From the NCBI GenBank assembly GCA_013138865.1, contig WTBY01000004.1, positions 1-64,000 on the forward strand: a stretch of 64,000 bases of DNA. Reading direction: 5' to 3'. The notes beneath the pieces were generated by a model. It was not told where the DNA came from. It ran no database searches and worked only from the letters and a program-made list of their open reading frames with translations. How positions within the stretch are numbered: position 1 is the first letter of the stretch; each line of letters opens with the position of its first letter. This document shows, in pieces, positions 26,983 to 36,699 of this stretch. The translations under genes were made by a program, and so were the position numbers. Origin of the DNA: Helicobacteraceae bacterium (lineage in GTDB: Bacteria > Campylobacterota > Campylobacteria > Campylobacterales > Sulfurimonadaceae).

Positions 26983-28160
26983 TGCAAGAAGAGATCACTC
27001 TAATATTAACTATTTCATTTATAATTATATTTTCTCCATTTCTAGCACGTGTAACAAAACTTTTAACAACTCCTGTTGAGATCATTTTAGGTGCTATTCT
27101 TGGTTACTTAGGCTACTTGCACCATAGTGAGCTTTTTACTCTGATCGCAGAAGTTGGGTTTTTATACTTAATGTTTCTAGCAGGTACAGAAATTAACCTC
27201 AAAAAAATACTTAATATAAAAGCAGATACACTTAAAAATGTAATAGGTTATATCTTTTTTCTTTATGTTCTCTCCGCTGCCTTTACGATCTTTTTGGACC
27301 TTGGCAAAATTCTTATGGTAATTTTACCTCTTATCTCAGTAGGTCTTGTTGTAACTCTTTCAAAAGAGTATGGTAAAACGCCTTGGCTAGAACTAGGGAT
27401 GATGGCAGGCGCCGTTGGTGAAGTTGTAAGTATTACTGTTCTCTCATTTAGTGCAGCAGCCTTGCAGTTTGGCTTTGGCTACGAGCTAATTCAAGCAGGC
27501 TTTGTTTTAGGATTTTTTATATTTTTTATATTTTTACTATTCAAATTTTTACAAATACTTTTCTGGTGGTACCCAGAGGTTTCAACTGTTCTTATGCCTC
27601 ACTCTGACAACCAAGAGCAAGATATACGCCTATCAATGGGGATCTTCTTTATTCTGATTGCTATGATGCTCTATTTAAAACTTGAACTTGCATTTGGTGC
27701 CTTTATAGCGGGAATGTTTATTCCTACATTTTTTGAACATAAAGAGGAGTTACCAGAAAAGCTAGCTAGTTATGGCTTTGGTTTTTTAATACCTATCTTC
27801 TTCATTCATGTTGGAACACTCTTTGATATCAAAGCACTGAGCATGGATGGCTTAATTGAAAAAGCTATATTAATTACGGTCATAATGATCCTTATTCGTC
27901 TTCTAAGTTCAGTTGTATTCATAAAGGAACTAGGCTTTAGAGATGCTATGCTAGTAGCACTCTCACACTCCATGCCACTAACACTACTTATCGCGGTTGC
28001 AACACTTGCTCACCACGCTCAAAGTATTGACGACCTCCACTATTACGCTTTTGTTTTAGCAGCACTTTTTGAAGTTATAGTCGTCATGAGTGCTATTAAA
28101 CTTATACAAAATAGTACAACCGAGAAAGATTTAGATACAATAACTACAACAAAAACCTAA
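26982..28160 (+). CDS. Cation:proton antiporter (CPA2/KefB-like)
   Basis: A 392-residue integral membrane protein with about 12 hydrophobic segments. It begins with GTG, which shares one base with the TAG of bioB. The family features are LTTPVEIILGAILGYLGY near residues 28-45, and FLYLMFLAGTEINLKK near 60-75, typical of the Na+/H+ exchanger domain. There is no C-terminal RCK/TrkA-N domain. It exchanges a monovalent cation for protons across the inner membrane. Ion specificity cannot be told. Confidence 0.88.
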   Translation: MQEEITLILTISFIIIFSPFLARVTKLLTTPVEIILGAILGYLGYLHHSELFTLIAEVGFLYLMFLAGTEINLKKILNIKADTLKNVIGYIFFLYVLSAAFTIFLDLGKILMVILPLISVGLVVTLSKEYGKTPWLELGMMAGAVGEVVSITVLSFSAAALQFGFGYELIQAGFVLGFFIFFIFLLFKFLQILFWWYPEVSTVLMPHSDNQEQDIRLSMGIFFILIAMMLYLKLELAFGAFIAGMFIPTFFEHKEELPEKLASYGFGFLIPIFFIHVGTLFDIKALSMDGLIEKAILITVIMILIRLLSSVVFIKELGFRDAMLVALSHSMPLTLLIAVATLAHHAQSIDDLHYYAFVLAALFEVIVVMSAIKLIQNSTTEKDLDTITTTKT

Positions 28161-28169
28161 AGGAAAGTA

Positions 28170-28742
28170 GTGGATCAATCAATTTTACTTAAAATTGCTA
28201 GAGAGTCTATAGAAGAGGTTGTTTTAGCTACTCGTACTATTGATAAGAAAGAACTTCTTCGCGTATTTCCTGTTTTAAATGAAAAAATAGCTACTTTTGT
28301 AACTATCAACCTAGATGGAAAACTACGTGGTTGCATAGGCTCACTCGTAGCTCAAAAAACTCTACTAAATGACATAATTCATAATGCTAAATCTGCTGCA
28401 TTTGAAGATCCTCGCTTTACTCCAATCACAACTAGTGAGTACCTGCATTGTAGCATTGAAATTTCACTTTTAAGTGAACCCAAAGAGCTTGTTTATACAG
28501 ATGTTCAAGATCTTAAAGAGAGTATTAATGTTGGTAAAGATGGTGTTATTCTAATTTTAGGTGAAAAAAATTCAACTTTTTTACCACAAGTTTGGAGTCA
28601 GCTTAAAACTTTTGAGGAGTTCTTTGCTGGACTTTGTCTTAAAGCTGATCTTGAAGAAAGTGCACTCTCACTTCACCCACAAATATACACATACTATGTA
28701 GAGACAATAGAAGATGAACCTAAAGTAAAAACTGAACTTTAA
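28170..28742 (+). CDS. AMMECR1-domain protein (AmmA-like)
   Basis: A 190-residue AMMECR1 domain. The conserved LRGCIGSL hexapeptide region appears as GKLRGCIGSLVAQ (about 49-61), followed by AAFEDPRFTPIT. The GTG at 28170 follows AGGAAAG. The function is not established, although the family is nearly always found beside MEMO-type proteins, as here: the next gene starts directly after its stop. Its tiny spacing to the antiporter suggests cotranscription. Confidence 0.88.
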   Translation: MDQSILLKIARESIEEVVLATRTIDKKELLRVFPVLNEKIATFVTINLDGKLRGCIGSLVAQKTLLNDIIHNAKSAAFEDPRFTPITTSEYLHCSIEISLLSEPKELVYTDVQDLKESINVGKDGVILILGEKNSTFLPQVWSQLKTFEEFFAGLCLKADLEESALSLHPQIYTYYVETIEDEPKVKTEL

Positions 28743-29513
28743 ATGAGAAAAAGTTTTTTTTCTGGAACCTTTTACTCGTCTGATAAAGATGAGCTTCTAA
28801 AACAGTTCTCAGCTTTTAATTCATATAAAAACTCAACTGAGAAACAAAATGTAAGAGCTATTATTTCACCACATGCAGGGTTTATTTACTCTGGAGAAGG
28901 TGCAAATATGCTATATTCACTTTGCTCTACAAAAAATGTTGCAAGAGTAATCGTTATAGGACCATCACATAAGTACTCATTTAAAGGATCAACTATCTGC
29001 CTTGATGATAGCTATGAAACACCTTTTGCAAATATAGAGATTGATAAAAAATACTCAAAAAAACTATATGATGAGTTCCAACTAGAGTACCTAGCAACAG
29101 CACATAGTGAGCACTCTACTGAAGTTCAAATGCCTTTTATAAAGCACTATTTACCTCAGAGTAAAGTAGTAGAAATTATATATAGTGATCAAGAGGTTAA
29201 TTCTCTCTCGAAACTAATAACATACTTACTTAAAGATAGTGCAAACCTAGTAGTTATAAGTAGTGACCTTAGTCATTTTCAGTCTGAAACTGTTGCAAAT
29301 AAAAAAGATCATAACTGTTTAAATGCAATTGAAAATCTCGAGACAGATTTTCTTAAAGAGTGTGAGGCATGTGGTAAAATAGGTATGAGTGCACTTTTAT
29401 TAAGTGCAAAAGAGTTAAATTTAACTTCTAAAATTATAGACTACAGAACAAGTGCCAAAGTAAGTAACAATAAAAATAGTGTTGTAGGCTATGGCTCTGC
29501 TATTTTTTACTAA
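28743..29513 (+). CDS. MEMO-family (AmmB-like) dioxygenase-type protein
   Basis: A 256-residue protein of the MEMO1 family, related to class III extradiol dioxygenases. Likely metal-binding histidines are in SPHAGFIYSGEG (about 39-50), AHSEHSTEVQMPF and SSDLSHFQ. AMMECR1-MEMO pairs often occur with a third radical SAM gene (AmmX/AmmS); no such gene follows here. The 3' end overlaps the convergent TetR gene by 14 bases. The biochemical role in bacteria is unresolved. Confidence 0.88.
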   Translation: MRKSFFSGTFYSSDKDELLKQFSAFNSYKNSTEKQNVRAIISPHAGFIYSGEGANMLYSLCSTKNVARVIVIGPSHKYSFKGSTICLDDSYETPFANIEIDKKYSKKLYDEFQLEYLATAHSEHSTEVQMPFIKHYLPQSKVVEIIYSDQEVNSLSKLITYLLKDSANLVVISSDLSHFQSETVANKKDHNCLNAIENLETDFLKECEACGKIGMSALLLSAKELNLTSKIIDYRTSAKVSNNKNSVVGYGSAIFY

Positions 29514-30093
29514 TTTTTAAAGTTCTTCTACCATCTAAAAATAGGCTTATTGTTTCATCTATAGCGTTTATAATATCAAATTTTTTAATTATATAACTTT
29601 CAGTATAACCATCAGAAAGCTTTTTAAATAAGATTGCACTTCGCATACACTCTTCTAAAGGCTGATCCAAAATATTACTTAACTGTTTTGCAATAAAGTC
29701 ATAAATACAACTCATAACTTGCGAACTATCACTGTTCAGTTTATGAAAAAAGAATGGATCACTAGTTATGGTATGCTCTATAGAGTCTCTATTTGCCACA
29801 AATGGTTCATATTTGTAACGTAAATATAACTTTAAATTCTCTAATGGATCACCACCTGCATTTTCATTAAGTTGTGTTAATAGGTGATTCTTCTTAGCTA
29901 TAATATACTCAAAATAGAGGTTCTCCTTAGAGTCGAACATCTTGTATATAGTACCTACAGAGACCTCTAATATAGCTGCTAATTCACTCATCTTAGCATT
30001 CTCATAACCATATTTATCAAAATACTTTGTAGATGCTTCTACGTAAAAATCATGTTTTAGTTTTTTTATTTGTTCATTTATAGCTATTGGCAT
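29500..30093 (-). CDS. TetR/AcrR-family transcriptional regulator
   Basis: A 197-residue repressor-type protein. The N-terminal helix-turn-helix covers about residues 14-60 (TKYFDKYGYENAKMSELAAI, VSVGTIYKMFDSKENLY). The C-terminal ligand-binding region is helical and unassignable. It lies just downstream of the chemoreceptor gene on the same strand and convergent with the MEMO gene. Its target is not obvious from position. Confidence 0.88.
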   Translation of the reverse strand: MPIAINEQIKKLKHDFYVEASTKYFDKYGYENAKMSELAAILEVSVGTIYKMFDSKENLYFEYIIAKKNHLLTQLNENAGGDPLENLKLYLRYKYEPFVANRDSIEHTITSDPFFFHKLNSDSSQVMSCIYDFIAKQLSNILDQPLEECMRSAILFKKLSDGYTESYIIKKFDIINAIDETISLFLDGRRTLKISKK

Positions 30094-30126
30094 TATATAC
30101 TCATTTAAAGTGAAATTTTATAAATT

Positions 30127-31563
30127 TTATTTTCTTGTTGGATCTAATTCACTAACAACAGAATCCAATATACCAAAAAGCTTTTCACTCTCACTCTCCA
30201 TATTTGAAAAGTTAGTAATTATCTCAGTTTCATTTTTAGACCCTATCTCACCGCTGTCTTTAACAAGTGCTATATTTTTAAGTACATTTGAGTGAACTTT
30301 AGAGTGAGGATCGTCTATACTTACAAAATTTGCAGTATGACCATATCTCTCTTTACCTTCACCAACATACCATTTGCCTAATCTACATTTTGTATGATCA
30401 ACAAATGTGCTATCACTATTTTGTGATATTACTGCTGTGTATGCATTTGACTTAAACAGAATGTGATCTATTTTTACTAAAACCATAAATAGAGAGTCTC
30501 TTATATAGCTTGAGTACTCTGCTGAGCTTTGTGCATTGTGTTGAAAACCTTTAAGCGTTTGAGCAAACTCATCAATAGCTTGAGTAGCATTATTAGAAAT
30601 TTCTGTCATACCCTCTGAGTGCGACTGCATCTCTTGTGCTTCTTGTTGTAGTGTCTGAATAGTTATAGAGATCTCTTGCGTAGATTTTTGAGTTCTCTCA
30701 GCAAGTTTTCTTACTTCATCAGCAACAACAGCAAAACCACGACCATGCTCACCAGCTCGTGCAGCTTCGATCGCAGCATTAAGTGCTAGTAAGTTTGTTT
30801 GCTCAGCTATATCTTTGATCATCTCTGCAATAGATGAAATCTCATTAGAGCGTTCAGAGAGACCATTTATATTTGCATTTGATGCATCAAGCTTATGTGT
30901 TAAATCGCCAAATAGTGATAAAATATTTTCCATTGAGTTTAAACTTTTGTCAGCTTCATCTGATGTTTGATTTGACATCTTTGAGATTTTATCTACCTCA
31001 CTAGAGTTGTTTAAAAGGTTACTTTGTATAACTGTTAAGCCTTGTGCAATACCTCCACCCAAGTCGTGTAGCTTCTCTGTAAACTCACCTCTAATTTGTG
31101 CTTTATAACCAGCTTCGATCACTTTAACAGACTCATTAATAGTATCTACTGCTTTAGTTAAAGATGGGTTAAGACCCTCGCTACTTGCATAATAAGATGC
31201 TGAAGTATCTTCCGCGATTTTAATAGCTTTTATAGTCTCATGCATATAATCTCTTAACTGTTTTAACATAGAGTTAAACTCTGTTGCTAACTCTATTGTT
31301 TCACCTTTTCCTACTAAAGGGGCATCAACACTAAAATCACCACCACTTACCTTGCTCATACTTGCAGTTACACCTTCAACTGACTCTTTAACAATTAAAA
31401 GTTGTGATCTAAGGTAAAGAGCAAGTGCAATATGTACAATAGTTATAAAAACTATCACAAAAGAAAAACCAAAAGAAAAAACCTCTATGCCCAGACCAAC
31501 AATAAATAGAACAATTTGCCATATATTTGATGTAGCAACATTTTGAAGTGTAGAGTGATTCAT
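30127..31563 (-). CDS. Methyl-accepting chemotaxis protein with C-terminal CZB zinc-binding domain
   Basis: A 478-residue chemoreceptor. Two adjoining hydrophobic segments (about residues 13-55) anchor it without a large periplasmic sensor. A HAMP-like region follows ([12 protein letters not shown]), then the signalling hairpin with [38 protein letters not shown]. The C-terminus is a CZB domain: [12 protein letters not shown], then [10 protein letters not shown] and DPHSKVHSN give the His/Cys zinc ligands. CZB receptors sense zinc or oxidants such as HOCl. It couples to CheW/CheA. Confidence 0.93.
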   Translation of the reverse strand: MNHSTLQNVATSNIWQIVLFIVGLGIEVFSFGFSFVIVFITIVHIALALYLRSQLLIVKESVEGVTASMSKVSGGDFSVDAPLVGKGETIELATEFNSMLKQLRDYMHETIKAIKIAEDTSASYYASSEGLNPSLTKAVDTINESVKVIEAGYKAQIRGEFTEKLHDLGGGIAQGLTVIQSNLLNNSSEVDKISKMSNQTSDEADKSLNSMENILSLFGDLTHKLDASNANINGLSERSNEISSIAEMIKDIAEQTNLLALNAAIEAARAGEHGRGFAVVADEVRKLAERTQKSTQEISITIQTLQQEAQEMQSHSEGMTEISNNATQAIDEFAQTLKGFQHNAQSSAEYSSYIRDSLFMVLVKIDHILFKSNAYTAVISQNSDSTFVDHTKCRLGKWYVGEGKERYGHTANFVSIDDPHSKVHSNVLKNIALVKDSGEIGSKNETEIITNFSNMESESEKLFGILDSVVSELDPTRK

Positions 31564-31711
31564 TTAATCTCCGAAATTTAATTTAATAAATATAATAGCA
31601 AAATATTATGAATTTAAGTAAGAAAATTGTTTAAATTCATAACTCTTTTAATATTTCCTCCTCTTAGGTAAACTTAATTCATTATTAAGTAATTGATGGT
31701 TATACTTTTGA

Positions 31712-31775
31712 GTCTCGTATTTGCAATACAAATGTTTTATACCTCACTCTTAACAATACATTTGCAATACGAGAC
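31712..31775. repeat. Inverted repeat in divergent intergenic region
   Basis: GTCTCGTATT at 31712-31721 is repeated in inverted orientation at 31766-31775 (AATACGAGAC), with 44 bases between. The inner sequences also share TTGCAATAC (31720-31728 and 31762-31770). It lies between the chemoreceptor and YeiH genes. It could be an operator for either gene or a relic of a small mobile element; there is no coding sequence inside. Confidence 0.55.
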
Positions 31776-31843
31776 ACCTTAAATAGTAAGAAATATAATT
31801 CAAAAATATTAGCTATACTTTCACATTAATTTAAAGGCTACAA

Positions 31844-32869
31844 GTGAACTTTTCAAAAGATATTTTAAATGGATTAATATTTGTCTCAATTTTTGCAGCA
31901 GCTGCAACTATGATCGCAGATATTAGCTATGTTAAAGATCTTGGCATATCTCCTTTAGTTGTTGGTATTGTTATGGGTATTTTCTATGCCAATACTCTTC
32001 ATAATCACGTCCCACGTGCTTGGGATGCTGGTATTACTTTTAGTGCTAAAAAAGTACTTCGATTTGCAATCGTATTCTATGGCTTCAGGATTACCTTTAC
32101 TCAAATAGTAGAGGTTGGATTAGATGGTTTTTTAGTCTCACTTATCATGCTTCTTACAACCTTTATTTTAGGTACTTACTTAGGTATCAAAGTTTTTAAA
32201 ATGGATCGCGACACTTCAATGCTTACCGCTTCTGGCGCAGCAGTTTGTGGTGCAGCAGCAGTATTAGCCACAGAACCTGTCTTAAAAGCAGAAGAGCATA
32301 AAACTGCTGTCGCAGTAAGCATGGTTGTGCTCTTTGGTACGATCGCAATGTTTTTATATCCAGCTTTGTATAGTGCAGGTATTTTTGAGATGAGTGATAA
32401 AGAGTTCGGTATCTATATTGGAGCAACTATTCATGAAGTTGCCCAAGTTGTAGCAGTAGCTAGTTCTTATAGCCAAGAAGTTAGTGACGATGCAGTAATT
32501 GTAAAGATGACAAGAGTTATTTTAATAGCACCTATGCTTATACTTTTGGGACTATACTTAGCTTATGAGGCTAGAAAAAAGAACACTACTGGAGAAAAAC
32601 TTAAAGTTGTTATTCCTTGGTTTGCTGTTTACTTTGTAATAGTTGCAGGTTTTAACTCATTTGACCTTATTCCACACACAATAGTAAATGTAATTAATGA
32701 AATAGATACCTTCCTTTTAACAGTAGCCATGACAGCTCTTGGAATGGGAACTCGTTTTGCAAAATTTAAAGGGCTTGGTTTAGCACCGCTATATACGGCA
32801 CTTAGTATGTTTATTTGGTTATTAGTTGGTGGTTATTTTATAACGAAGTTTATAGTAGCATATGTATAA
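31844..32869 (+). CDS. YeiH-family (UPF0324) putative membrane transporter
   Basis: A 341-residue membrane protein with about nine to ten hydrophobic segments. Conserved features are LGISPLVVGIVMGIFYANT near the N-terminus, DRDTSMLTASGAAVCGAAAV at about 126-145, and IHEVAQVVAVASSY at about 200-213. The family is annotated as a putative sulfate exporter without firm biochemical proof. The start is GTG at 31844, preceded by AAAGG. It is monocistronic. Confidence 0.88.
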   Translation: MNFSKDILNGLIFVSIFAAAATMIADISYVKDLGISPLVVGIVMGIFYANTLHNHVPRAWDAGITFSAKKVLRFAIVFYGFRITFTQIVEVGLDGFLVSLIMLLTTFILGTYLGIKVFKMDRDTSMLTASGAAVCGAAAVLATEPVLKAEEHKTAVAVSMVVLFGTIAMFLYPALYSAGIFEMSDKEFGIYIGATIHEVAQVVAVASSYSQEVSDDAVIVKMTRVILIAPMLILLGLYLAYEARKKNTTGEKLKVVIPWFAVYFVIVAGFNSFDLIPHTIVNVINEIDTFLLTVAMTALGMGTRFAKFKGLGLAPLYTALSMFIWLLVGGYFITKFIVAYV

Positions 32870-32991
32870 AAGTAAATTAATTACAAATTAATTATTTTGC
32901 TCGTAGCTCTGTTAACAGTTCGTTAACCAAACTCTTGTACAATACTAATACTCCTTAAGATTTAAAGCTTGACTAAGTGCCCGCTAAGCGC

Positions 32992-34497
32992 TTATCGCTT
33001 TCTATAACTCAAAGCTTCTAAAACATCTGTTTTATTAATTGTCTTTGAGTTATTAATATCGGCAATCGTTCGAGAAACTTTCTTTATTTTATTTATTGAT
33101 CTAAACGACAAAGCAAATTTACCTATAGCCATGTCTAAAATATTCTGAGCATCTTCATCTAATAGACAATACTTTTCAATATCACTATCACATAGAAGTC
33201 CATTTAAGACACTTTGCCCTCTACTTTTAGTAATTGAAAAAACTTCTAAAACTATTTTGTGCATCTTCTTTGATGTTAATGTTGCTCTATCTTCAGATCT
33301 AACACTCTGCATCTGTATAATGAGATCCATTCGATCTAAAAAGGGATCTGAAAGTCGACTTTTATAGCGTTTGATCTCTAGCTCACTACAATGACAAGTG
33401 AGTTCTTGTGATAGTAAGTTACCACAAGGGCAAGGATTCATAGCTCCTATAAAAAGAAAAGATGCATCATACTCGATCTTAGAGTGCACACGAGAGACTC
33501 TTATTTTTTTATCTTCCAATGGTTCACGTAAAGCTTCTAAAACACTCTTTGCAAAGTGTGGAATTTCGTCAAAAAATAAAATCCCATTGTGAGCTAAGCC
33601 AACTTCCCCAATTTGTGCTTTTTTACTTCCTCCACCAAAAACACTTGCTAACGTTGCAGAGTGATGGGGAGCCTTATATGGGCGGCTTGGCGAAAAAGTT
33701 GGCTCAATACTTTGCATACTTTCAAGCATTGAGCTATGTAGAATTTCATTCAGACTCATAGGTGGAAGTATAAAAGGTAATCGTTTTGCGATCATAGACT
33801 TTCCACAACCTGGAGTTCCTTCAAGTAGTAAGTTATGCATACCACAAGCTGAAATAAGAGCAGCACGTTTAGCTACCTCTTGACCTTTTACATCTGAAAA
33901 ATCTAACTCATAGTTTTCACTATAGTAATATTTTTCACTATTAAATTCTAAATATTTAAACTCTAATTCTGAACTTTTCAGACTAGGAAAAGCTGTTGCA
34001 GTTGTTAAAACTTCAATAGCTTCATTGAGTGTTTTAACACCAATCAAAGCTATATTTGGAATTTTAGATAGCTTCGCTAATGCTTCAAATGGAACAATAG
34101 CTTTACTTATTAGACCTTTATTAGCAAGTGATAAAACTAAAGAAAAAAGTAGAGTGTTCTCTTTTACTGCTCCATCAAGTCCAAGCTCACCAAAAACAAA
34201 AATATCTTGCAGATCGATCTCTTTCGCATCAAGTGCTATAAGCAGTGCTATAGAGAGATCAAAATGAGATCCACTTTTACTCAAGTCTGATGGAGAGAGG
34301 TTTATAGTTATACGTTTTGGTGGGAATTTAAACTCATTACTCAAAAGTGCAGATTTAACTCTCTCTTTTGATTCACTTATAGAAGTAGAAGCAATCCCTA
34401 CTATACTAAACGAGGGAAGACCTTTTGTAAGTGTTGACTCTACTTCTACTACAGTTGCATCAAGAGAGTCAAATGTTGCACAGAGAAGTTTTTTCAA
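32992..34497 (-). CDS. comM: YifB/ComM-family AAA+ ATPase
   Basis: A 501-residue protein with an N-terminal Lon-protease-like fold (GLPSFSIVGIASTSISESKERV, then INLSPSDLSKSGSHFDL). A Mg-chelatase-type AAA+ ATPase follows, with Walker A EGTPGCGKSMIAKRLP (about 231-246) and Walker B GILFFDEIP, and the C-terminal domain ends LEALSYRK. ComM is a branch-migration helicase in natural transformation. It ends three bases from def, and the two genes lie in the same minus-strand group. Confidence 0.93.
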   Translation of the reverse strand: MKKLLCATFDSLDATVVEVESTLTKGLPSFSIVGIASTSISESKERVKSALLSNEFKFPPKRITINLSPSDLSKSGSHFDLSIALLIALDAKEIDLQDIFVFGELGLDGAVKENTLLFSLVLSLANKGLISKAIVPFEALAKLSKIPNIALIGVKTLNEAIEVLTTATAFPSLKSSELEFKYLEFNSEKYYYSENYELDFSDVKGQEVAKRAALISACGMHNLLLEGTPGCGKSMIAKRLPFILPPMSLNEILHSSMLESMQSIEPTFSPSRPYKAPHHSATLASVFGGGSKKAQIGEVGLAHNGILFFDEIPHFAKSVLEALREPLEDKKIRVSRVHSKIEYDASFLFIGAMNPCPCGNLLSQELTCHCSELEIKRYKSRLSDPFLDRMDLIIQMQSVRSEDRATLTSKKMHKIVLEVFSITKSRGQSVLNGLLCDSDIEKYCLLDEDAQNILDMAIGKFALSFRSINKIKKVSRTIADINNSKTINKTDVLEALSYRKR

Positions 34498-34500
34498 CTG

Positions 34501-35037
34501 TTAGTTCTTCTTAGCTTTCTCTTTTTGAGCTCTCTTATACTCTTTTTCAAACTTTTTTCGACGAATATATGAGAGTTTATCAATAAAAAGCTTACCCTCT
34601 AAGTGATCTAGTTCATGTTGAATTGCGATCGCTAAAAGACCATCACACTCTAAAGTTTGCTCTTCTGCATCTCTATTTTGAAAAGTAATTACAATAGCTT
34701 CATGACGCTCTACATCTTCATAAAATTCAGGCACACTTAAACAGCCCTCTTGGTACATAGTAGTACCTTCACTACTCTTTATAACTGGATTTATAAACTC
34801 TACTAGATCATTTTTACTTTGAGTTTGTTCTTCATCATCATCGTTCATTGGTAGGTTTATGATAAATAAACGAATAGGTTTTGCTACTTGTACTGAAGCC
34901 AAGCCTATACCATTAAAGCGTAACATTGTCTCATACATATTGTCTAAATGTGTATGTAAGCTCTCATCAAATAACTCTACATTTTTTGACTTAATTTTTA
35001 ATCTATTGTCTGGATACTTTACTATATCTAAAATCAT
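34501..35037 (-). CDS. def: Peptide deformylase
   Basis: A 178-residue deformylase that removes the formyl group from nascent chains. All three motifs are present: GIGLASVQV (motif 1, GxGxAxxQ), EGCLSVPE (motif 2 with the metal-ligand Cys) and QHELDHLEG (motif 3, HExxH). It shares one base with the GGDEF gene upstream. Linkage to clpP and tig in this order is conserved among Campylobacterota and groups proteins acting at the ribosome exit and in quality control. Confidence 0.95.
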   Translation of the reverse strand: MILDIVKYPDNRLKIKSKNVELFDESLHTHLDNMYETMLRFNGIGLASVQVAKPIRLFIINLPMNDDDEEQTQSKNDLVEFINPVIKSSEGTTMYQEGCLSVPEFYEDVERHEAIVITFQNRDAEEQTLECDGLLAIAIQHELDHLEGKLFIDKLSYIRRKKFEKEYKRAQKEKAKKN

Positions 35038-36062
35038 TATTTATCACTCACACTTATTTTGGTTTTTTGGTTTTTTGAAGCATTTTCTAACTCATCTAAA
35101 GCTAATACTATATCTTCTTCTAATATTTTATCAGCTTTTATGGCTGATACACCTATATTTATTTTTAACTTAACTTGATCGCTACCAATTGTTAATGTTG
35201 TAGCTTCTACAAGTTTCACTAAACGTTCAGCTGTTTTTTTAGCCTCTTGTAAGTTTGTATGACGCAACAGCATTGCAAATTTACCATGTCCATAATGAGC
35301 CACTTCATCACTTCTTTTTGAACTTTTTAAAATTTGCAGACCTATATTTTTATTTATTAACTCTTTGCTGTCTTCTCTATCGTTTAGACCTATACCAATA
35401 TTTCGATCTTGCTCAATAAGTAAAAATGAACTCTCGAACTTTAGTGCTTTGACAGCTTTATACTCACGACGAAGTCTACTCATCAGATATTTTTTATTAT
35501 ACATGTTGTATGTTGGATCATAAATAGTTTCATCATCTATGCGTTTGATACTTTTTAAAGTATCTTCATGAATCTCTTTAACATTTGAGTTTTGCACTTT
35601 TATAACAGCACTAAGTTTTACAATATCTTCACTAACCTCTTTTAGAACATGTGCTATATCTTTTGAACTATGAGCATTTTTAAGCTCAGCGTATCTCTCT
35701 TTTAATAACTTACTCATAACAGCAATATTTTTATAAAGAGCGCTAGTAGCATTTAAAACACTCTTAACACTTATCAGACCCTTTTTCAGAGCCTTCTCTA
35801 CCTCTAAGTTCTTCTCATTGCTTAGCTCTTCTTCTAGATCTAAAATAGACTCTATCTCTATTCGTATAGTGTCACTTTTAGAGCCGAGTACCTGATCAAA
35901 ATAGAGTGAATAGTTAGATGGAGTAGGCATGATATCTTTATTTATTAAATACTCTAAAGTTTCTTTTGCGATCAGCTCTATGTCACTAGTCGCTTCATTG
36001 ACATCTGCAGCTGTACTTATCGATTTGGGTGGTAAAGGGGTTTGTCTTGTCTCGTGTGCCAT
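35037..36062 (-). CDS. GGDEF-domain protein with degenerate active site
   Basis: A 341-residue protein. The N-terminal 160 residues are helical. The C-terminal GGDEF fold (about 165-335) contains YNMYNKKYLMSRLRREY and SSFLLIEQD. At the signature position the sequence reads YGHGKFAMLL, so GGDEF has become GHGKF and the catalytic acidic residue is lost. It is probably not an active diguanylate cyclase but may bind GTP or c-di-GMP or act through protein contact. It lies between def and clpP. Confidence 0.85.
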   Translation of the reverse strand: MAHETRQTPLPPKSISTAADVNEATSDIELIAKETLEYLINKDIMPTPSNYSLYFDQVLGSKSDTIRIEIESILDLEEELSNEKNLEVEKALKKGLISVKSVLNATSALYKNIAVMSKLLKERYAELKNAHSSKDIAHVLKEVSEDIVKLSAVIKVQNSNVKEIHEDTLKSIKRIDDETIYDPTYNMYNKKYLMSRLRREYKAVKALKFESSFLLIEQDRNIGIGLNDREDSKELINKNIGLQILKSSKRSDEVAHYGHGKFAMLLRHTNLQEAKKTAERLVKLVEATTLTIGSDQVKLKINIGVSAIKADKILEEDIVLALDELENASKNQKTKISVSDK

Positions 36063-36102
36063 TAACTACTCCTTGTAAAAGAAGCAGTTAAAATAGAGAG
36101 TT

Positions 36103-36699
36103 CTATTTTTTAGCATCTTCTTTTTTTAATAATACTTCATCAACCATTCCGTAAGTTACAGCTTCTTTAGCACTCATGAAGTTATCACGATCGGTATCTT
36201 TCTCAACTTTTGTAATTTTTTGTCCACAATTCTTAGCTAAAATAGAGTTTAACTCTTTTTTCATACGAAGAATTTCGTTTGCTTGAATCTCTATGTCAGT
36301 CGCTTGACCTTGAGCACCACCTAATGGTTGGTGGATCATAATTCTTGCATGTGGCAGTGCGTAACGTTTACCTTTTTCACCACTTGAGAGTAAAAAAGCT
36401 CCCATTGATGCAGCTTGACCTATACAGATAGTTACAACTTCTGGACGAATATAGTTCATAGTATCATAAATAGCCATACCTGCTGTTACAACTCCACCTG
36501 GAGAGTTAATGTAAAAGTAGATATCTTTTTCAGGATCTTCTGCTTCTAAAAAAAGAAATTGCGCTACTACTGTAGAAGCAACTTGATCGTTAACTTCACC
36601 ACTAAGCATAATAATTCGATCTTTTAAAAGACGAGAGTAGATGTCGTAACTTCTCTCTCCACGTCCTGTCTTTTCTACAACATAAGGAATGTAACTCAT
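36103..36699 (-). CDS. clpP: ATP-dependent Clp protease proteolytic subunit
   Basis: A 198-residue serine protease. The catalytic triad can be traced: Ser in [11 protein letters not shown] (about residue 98), His in [12 protein letters not shown] (about 123) and Asp near 172 (DTDRDNF). YINSPGGVV is the substrate-strand motif. The subunits form the 14-mer chamber used by ClpX/ClpA. The ATG overlaps the stop of tig by one base. Confidence 0.97.
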   Translation of the reverse strand: MSYIPYVVEKTGRGERSYDIYSRLLKDRIIMLSGEVNDQVASTVVAQFLFLEAEDPEKDIYFYINSPGGVVTAGMAIYDTMNYIRPEVVTICIGQAASMGAFLLSSGEKGKRYALPHARIMIHQPLGGAQGQATDIEIQANEILRMKKELNSILAKNCGQKITKVEKDTDRDNFMSAKEAVTYGMVDEVLLKKEDAKK

